Program-made: the position numbers and the translations under genes | Notes under the pieces: model-generated | Databases searched by the model: none | What the model was told of the DNA's origin: nothing | Seen by the model: the letters and a program-made list of their open reading frames with translations, nothing else | Assembly: GCF_947500765.1 (NCBI RefSeq) | Contig: NZ_CANMTH010000013.1 | Coordinates: 31,458-95,457 of the forward strand | Direction of reading: 5' to 3' | DNA from: an uncultured Formosa sp. | GTDB lineage: Bacteria; Bacteroidota; Bacteroidia; Flavobacteriales; Flavobacteriaceae | DNA length: 64,000 nt | In this document: positions 60,320-64,000 of the stretch, piece by piece | Layout: each line of letters begins with the position of its first letter | How positions within the stretch are numbered: position 1 is the stretch's first letter

Positions 60320-62761
60320 TTATTTTCCAGCATTTAAAGCATCTACAACAATTCGTAATTCGCCATAACTATAGACATCGTCTAATTGATTTTTTAAATC
60401 TGAAAGATTATCAAACTTCATTTCAGGAATTTGTTTAAGTAAAGTGTCATAATGTTCTGTAGACATTAAATCAGTAATTTTAATTTCTTTAGATGATATA
60501 AAACTAGCTAAATGACCAAAAATTGTATTCTCATTTAAATCACGTTCAGTAGCAATGTCTTGAACAGATTTTCCTGATTTAAATAAATTTAAAGACACCT
60601 CTTTAGTATTAATTTTTGGTGATTTAGTTTTTTCGTCTTCAAAAATAGTCTCGTCAGATTGTGTCTGGATATCATTTTCATCACAATAATCTCGAATAAC
60701 ACTTAAAATAGCATTTCCATACTTGTCTACTCTAGTTGCCCCCATACCATTAACTTTTAAAAGTTCATCTTTTGTTAATGGTAAGACTTCACACATTTCA
60801 TATAAAGATTTCTGTGTAAATACCTGAAAATGTACTAAATCATTTTCTGTAGCAATCTCATTTCTAAGGACTCTTAATAATTCGAATAATTCTACATTAA
60901 TTGTACCGTCTACTATAGATTTACGAGATTTTTTAGGTTTTTGTTTAGCTAAAAACACAGATTTAGCACGTAACTCTAAAAGTGTTTTTGTTGTAAAATT
61001 ATCGGATAAACCATTAAAATATAAAAGTTTAGATTCGTATAATTCTTCAATAACATCTAAGTTCTTAGAAATATCATTGCCTACTGCCTGATTGTCTGTT
61101 GTAAAACTAAATGTTTTTAACGGTAACCCTATATTTAATTCTATTTGATCTTTAAAATATGATATCGCTTTTTTAAAACGTTCTTGAATTGTGGTGTTAA
61201 ATTCGGGTAGTTCTTCTTCTTTAGAAAATTGTCGTAATTGAGCATTAAAACCATTACCTACTTTTAATAAATTAGTTACAGCCGTTTTTATAGTAACCAT
61301 TGGTTGCTCGACTTTCCCTTCTATACTATTTCTATTTTTATAAAAAATATCGAGAATTCTATTTACAGGATACATAAAATCATAAAAACCAAAAACTTCT
61401 GCAATTAAATCCAATTGAAACATTTTTTGTGATGTTTCTAAAACATATTGATCTGGCTCTTTTGATTCTGCATTTTTATTAAAACTAATCACATTACGAT
61501 CTGTTATAATCTGATTAGAACTAATCTTACTTTTAAGAACCAAACCTTTTAAAGATTTACATCTACTTAAAGCCACATAAGTCTGTCCGTGAGCAAAAGC
61601 ACCTTCAGCATCAATAATTGCTTTTTCAAAAGTTAATCCCTGACTCTTATGAATGGTAATAGCCCAAGCCAATCGTAATGGAATCTGGGTAAAGGCTCCT
61701 ATTTTATCTTCTGTAATAGCTTTTGTTTCTTTATCAACAGTATAATTAATATTCTCCCAAATTTCTGCTTTAGTAACAATATTAAAATCATCATCTGGGC
61801 AATGTACGGTAACTTCTTCTTTAGTTAACTTAATGATTGTTCCTATTTTTCCATTAAAATAACGTTTATCCTGACTCGTATCATTTTTAATAAACATAAC
61901 CTGAGCGCCAACCTTAAGTTCTAAAACTTCACTATTAGGAAATGAAAATTCTGGAAACTTCCCCTCGACAATAGCATTATAAGTTTGAACTTTGGTTTTA
62001 AGTCTATCTAATTCTAATTTATTAGTTGTGTCAGCTTTATTATTATGAGTAGTTAATGAAATGTAACCCGCATTGGGTTCTGGTGTAAAATCTGCAATAT
62101 ACCTTTTGTTTAATTCTTCAGCAGCAGATTCGCTAAGAGCATTATTCCTGATTTCATTAAGAATTTGAATAAACTTAGGATTCTCCTGTCTATAAATATG
62201 TTTTAATTCAATAGTAATAGCATCACATTGCTGATAAGCATGACTACTAAAAAAAAATCCATTTTGGTACACACGTTTTAATAATTCCCATTCGTTGTCT
62301 CGTATAACAGGAGATAATTGTTGTAAATCTCCAATCATAAGAACTTGCACACCTCCAAACACTTTATTTTTTGTTCTAAAACGACGTAAGGTTCTATCGA
62401 TACCGTCAAGTAAATCTGCGCGTACCATACTTATTTCATCAATAACCAACAAATCCATAGACTTAATGATATTGATTTTAGTTTTATTAAATTTTCTATT
62501 GAAGCTACTCGAATTATCTAAATCTGTGTCTGGTAAAATAGGACCAAAAGGAATCTGAAAAAAAGAATGTATAGTCACACCTTTAGCATTAATCGCAGCT
62601 ACACCCGTTGGAGCAATAACAACTAAACGTTTTAAACTCTCTGTTTTTAAACGATGTAAAAACGTGGTTTTTCCAGTTCCAGCTTTCCCTGTTAAGAAGA
62701 TAGATCGATTTGTATTATTAACAAATTTCCAAGCTAAATCTAATTCCTTATTCACAGACAT
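60320..62761 (-). CDS. PIF1-like helicase with HRDC and HTH_40 domains
   Basis: 813 residues. SF1 helicase motifs are FLTGKAGTGKTTF (Walker A, 25-32), LLVIDEISM (Walker B), GDLQQLSP, and late motifs LAWAITIHKSQGLTFEKAI and VALSRCKSL. An HRDC domain follows (LFELLRVLRNEIATEND to GNAILSVIRDYC, about 650-715). A C-terminal HTH_40 domain contains SLNLFKSGKSVQDIATERDL. PIF1-type helicases unwind G-quadruplexes, R-loops and stalled forks 5' to 3'. The HRDC/HTH_40 tail is otherwise typical of RecQ, a useful domain swap. It is divergent from the alginate lyase gene. Confidence 0.92.
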   Translation of the reverse strand: MSVNKELDLAWKFVNNTNRSIFLTGKAGTGKTTFLHRLKTESLKRLVVIAPTGVAAINAKGVTIHSFFQIPFGPILPDTDLDNSSSFNRKFNKTKINIIKSMDLLVIDEISMVRADLLDGIDRTLRRFRTKNKVFGGVQVLMIGDLQQLSPVIRDNEWELLKRVYQNGFFFSSHAYQQCDAITIELKHIYRQENPKFIQILNEIRNNALSESAAEELNKRYIADFTPEPNAGYISLTTHNNKADTTNKLELDRLKTKVQTYNAIVEGKFPEFSFPNSEVLELKVGAQVMFIKNDTSQDKRYFNGKIGTIIKLTKEEVTVHCPDDDFNIVTKAEIWENINYTVDKETKAITEDKIGAFTQIPLRLAWAITIHKSQGLTFEKAIIDAEGAFAHGQTYVALSRCKSLKGLVLKSKISSNQIITDRNVISFNKNAESKEPDQYVLETSQKMFQLDLIAEVFGFYDFMYPVNRILDIFYKNRNSIEGKVEQPMVTIKTAVTNLLKVGNGFNAQLRQFSKEEELPEFNTTIQERFKKAISYFKDQIELNIGLPLKTFSFTTDNQAVGNDISKNLDVIEELYESKLLYFNGLSDNFTTKTLLELRAKSVFLAKQKPKKSRKSIVDGTINVELFELLRVLRNEIATENDLVHFQVFTQKSLYEMCEVLPLTKDELLKVNGMGATRVDKYGNAILSVIRDYCDENDIQTQSDETIFEDEKTKSPKINTKEVSLNLFKSGKSVQDIATERDLNENTIFGHLASFISSKEIKITDLMSTEHYDTLLKQIPEMKFDNLSDLKNQLDDVYSYGELRIVVDALNAGK

Positions 62762-62958
62762 GTAATATGTTTTTTAAAAAATAGTTTTTGAAGGTACTAA
62801 TTTTATTTGCTTTAATTAATTTAATCAAAAAAAAGAGATAAAGAAAATTAAGATTAAATCTAACTAATAAAAGTAACTTTAAATAAAGTTGAAGTAAATA
62901 TTTATTAACTTCATTTAGAAAAATAACTATCAATTTAAATAATAAGCAAGCTGTTTTT

Positions 62959-63846
62959 ATGAAAATTAAAAAGTTTTTACCCAATACAATTTATGCTTCA
63001 GTTATAATAATATTAAGTGTGGCATGTACTTCGAATAATAGTAAAGAAACTGAAAGTCAAGAAAACACTCCTATTGAAGAAGTCGAAGACAGCCTTACTA
63101 TTGAACAAAATATTAATTGGAAAAACTGGTATTTATCTGTTCCTATTAATTCTGGTTCAGGAAAAGCAACTTCAATAAATTACAAAAATATTATAAACAA
63201 AAATCTTACAACAGAAGAATCTAAATATTTTTACACAAACGATAGCAGTTCTTATACACATTGGACACAATTTACAGGATATACAACTTCCGGTTTATCA
63301 GAACTTGGTAACAAATATTGTAGAACAGAACTTAGAGAATATTGGAGAGGTAATCAAGATACAAGTGACAATTGGTCTATGGAAACGGGCACACATATTC
63401 TTGAATCAACAATACACGTAGATTATGTAGAAGGTAACGGCAGAACCATAGTTGCTCAAATTCATGGAAAAGCATCTAAAGATATAACAGGAGATCCTGC
63501 TACTGTAAAAATAAGATGGAATAGCGGTATGATACAAATAGACTATTATACTAAACCAGAAAACAATGAAGCATGGACAAGTGCCTACGATAAAAAACTT
63601 GATTTTGGACGTGTAGATAATGATATATTCACTATTAAAATAAAAGTTGAAGAGGGTAAATTATATTGTGCTTTAACCTGCGAAGAGAAGGACTTAAATA
63701 TTGATTATACAGAAATCTATGATTATGTAGGTAACGGATATTTACATGAAAATTATTTCAAAACAGGTAATTATTTTGGATGGAATGAAGATTACGAAAA
63801 AGCTGCACAAGTTGTGCTTCATAAGGTAGTGACTAAACATAACTAA
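62959..63846 (+). CDS. Alginate lyase, polysaccharide lyase family 7, lipoprotein
   Basis: 295 residues. The N-terminus MKIKKFLPNTIYASVIIILS then VAC (Cys 23) is a probable lipoprotein signal, followed by an acidic Ser/Glu linker. The PL7 motifs are RTELREY (122-128), QIHG (167-170) and YFKTGNYFGW (266-275). The third motif is normally YFKAGxYxQ, and here the Gln is Gly. PL7 enzymes cleave alginate by beta-elimination. The QIH motif is often linked to guluronate-containing blocks. Attached to the cell surface, it would start alginate use. No PL partner, SusC/D or regulator is seen before the window ends. Confidence 0.9.
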   Translation: MKIKKFLPNTIYASVIIILSVACTSNNSKETESQENTPIEEVEDSLTIEQNINWKNWYLSVPINSGSGKATSINYKNIINKNLTTEESKYFYTNDSSSYTHWTQFTGYTTSGLSELGNKYCRTELREYWRGNQDTSDNWSMETGTHILESTIHVDYVEGNGRTIVAQIHGKASKDITGDPATVKIRWNSGMIQIDYYTKPENNEAWTSAYDKKLDFGRVDNDIFTIKIKVEEGKLYCALTCEEKDLNIDYTEIYDYVGNGYLHENYFKTGNYFGWNEDYEKAAQVVLHKVVTKHN

Positions 63847-64000
63847 TCAAAATACAATATCTAATTACATATACTTTTTTATAGATAAACATAAAAAAAT
63901 CTAAAATTTAAGTCTCTTAAAATTTCATATATAAAAGGTCAAAGTGTCTTAATTGAGCTAATAATAGCCTTAAAATATAATATAACGTCCTCAATACTGA

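Noticed and set aside
62748..62984. 78-codon minus-strand frame between helicase and alginate lyase
   Set aside because: It is almost only Leu/Phe/Lys/Ile from AT-rich DNA and overlaps the starts of both neighbours.
1..64000. CRISPR array, prophage, insertion sequence, rRNA or tRNA
   Set aside because: No evenly spaced repeats, transposase, phage structural genes or tRNA cloverleaf were seen.

Overview
The window is about 64 kb of AT-rich bacterial chromosome. Protein types, gene order and TAnnTTTG -7 boxes all point to a member of the Flavobacteriaceae (Bacteroidota). A mannitol operon and a family 7 alginate lyase suggest a marine, brown-alga-associated lifestyle; mannitol and alginate are both abundant in brown algae. 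The genus is not determinable from what I can see. I saw no rRNA, tRNA, CRISPR array, insertion sequence or prophage.

Layout. 1-8 kb: core genes (fumarylacetoacetase-like hydrolase, DEDDh exonuclease, 2-oxoacid dehydrogenase E2, glycosyltransferase, RecR, a sodium:solute symporter, a CoA-binding protein, FabH). 8-15 kb: a glutamyl-endopeptidase-like S9 peptidase, HtpG, a small secreted protein, and an Lrp regulator divergent from a Cys/Met PLP lyase. 15-22.3 kb: an NhaC antiporter, then an oxidative-stress group (2-Cys peroxiredoxin, thioredoxin, small partner protein, KatG, a FAS1 protein, Tpx). 22.3-29 kb: DgkA, FtsK, LolA, LptF/G and RibB with a degenerate RibA-like domain.

29-36.3 kb is the most unusual region: a compact minus-strand operon. 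It encodes an HD-domain protein fused to a Pycsar-type membrane effector domain, a GAF-domain protein, and a 1218-residue lipoprotein. The lipoprotein joins a calcineurin-like phosphoesterase, a segment with CotH/Fam20-type kinase motifs, and an Omp85-like outer-membrane barrel. I regard this as the best candidate for an undescribed envelope-associated or defence/signalling system.

36.4-42 kb: a dihydrouridine synthase, an HxlR regulator divergent from a quinone oxidoreductase, an AraC regulator, and an MFS transporter broken by a one-base shift in a G run. 41.3-49.5 kb: a Crp-type regulator, rhodanese, a TPMT-like methyltransferase and a complete TolC/adaptor/RND efflux system, with a small PII-like protein and a YgaP-like membrane protein at its end. 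49.8-51.7 kb: an alpha/beta hydrolase, a GNAT protein and a probable gene remnant.

51.8-57 kb: the mannitol operon (NCS1-family permease, mannitol 2-dehydrogenase, fructokinase) divergent from a Nudix-related regulator, with an operator-like inverted repeat over its promoter. 57-58.5 kb: a TetR gene and a Tat-exported haloacid-dehalogenase-like protein, with two related operator palindromes. 58.6-63.8 kb: a CPA1 antiporter, a PIF1-like helicase with HRDC and HTH_40 domains, and the alginate lyase lipoprotein. Several sharply defined inverted repeats in the intergenic DNA are listed as candidate operators, terminators or structured RNAs.
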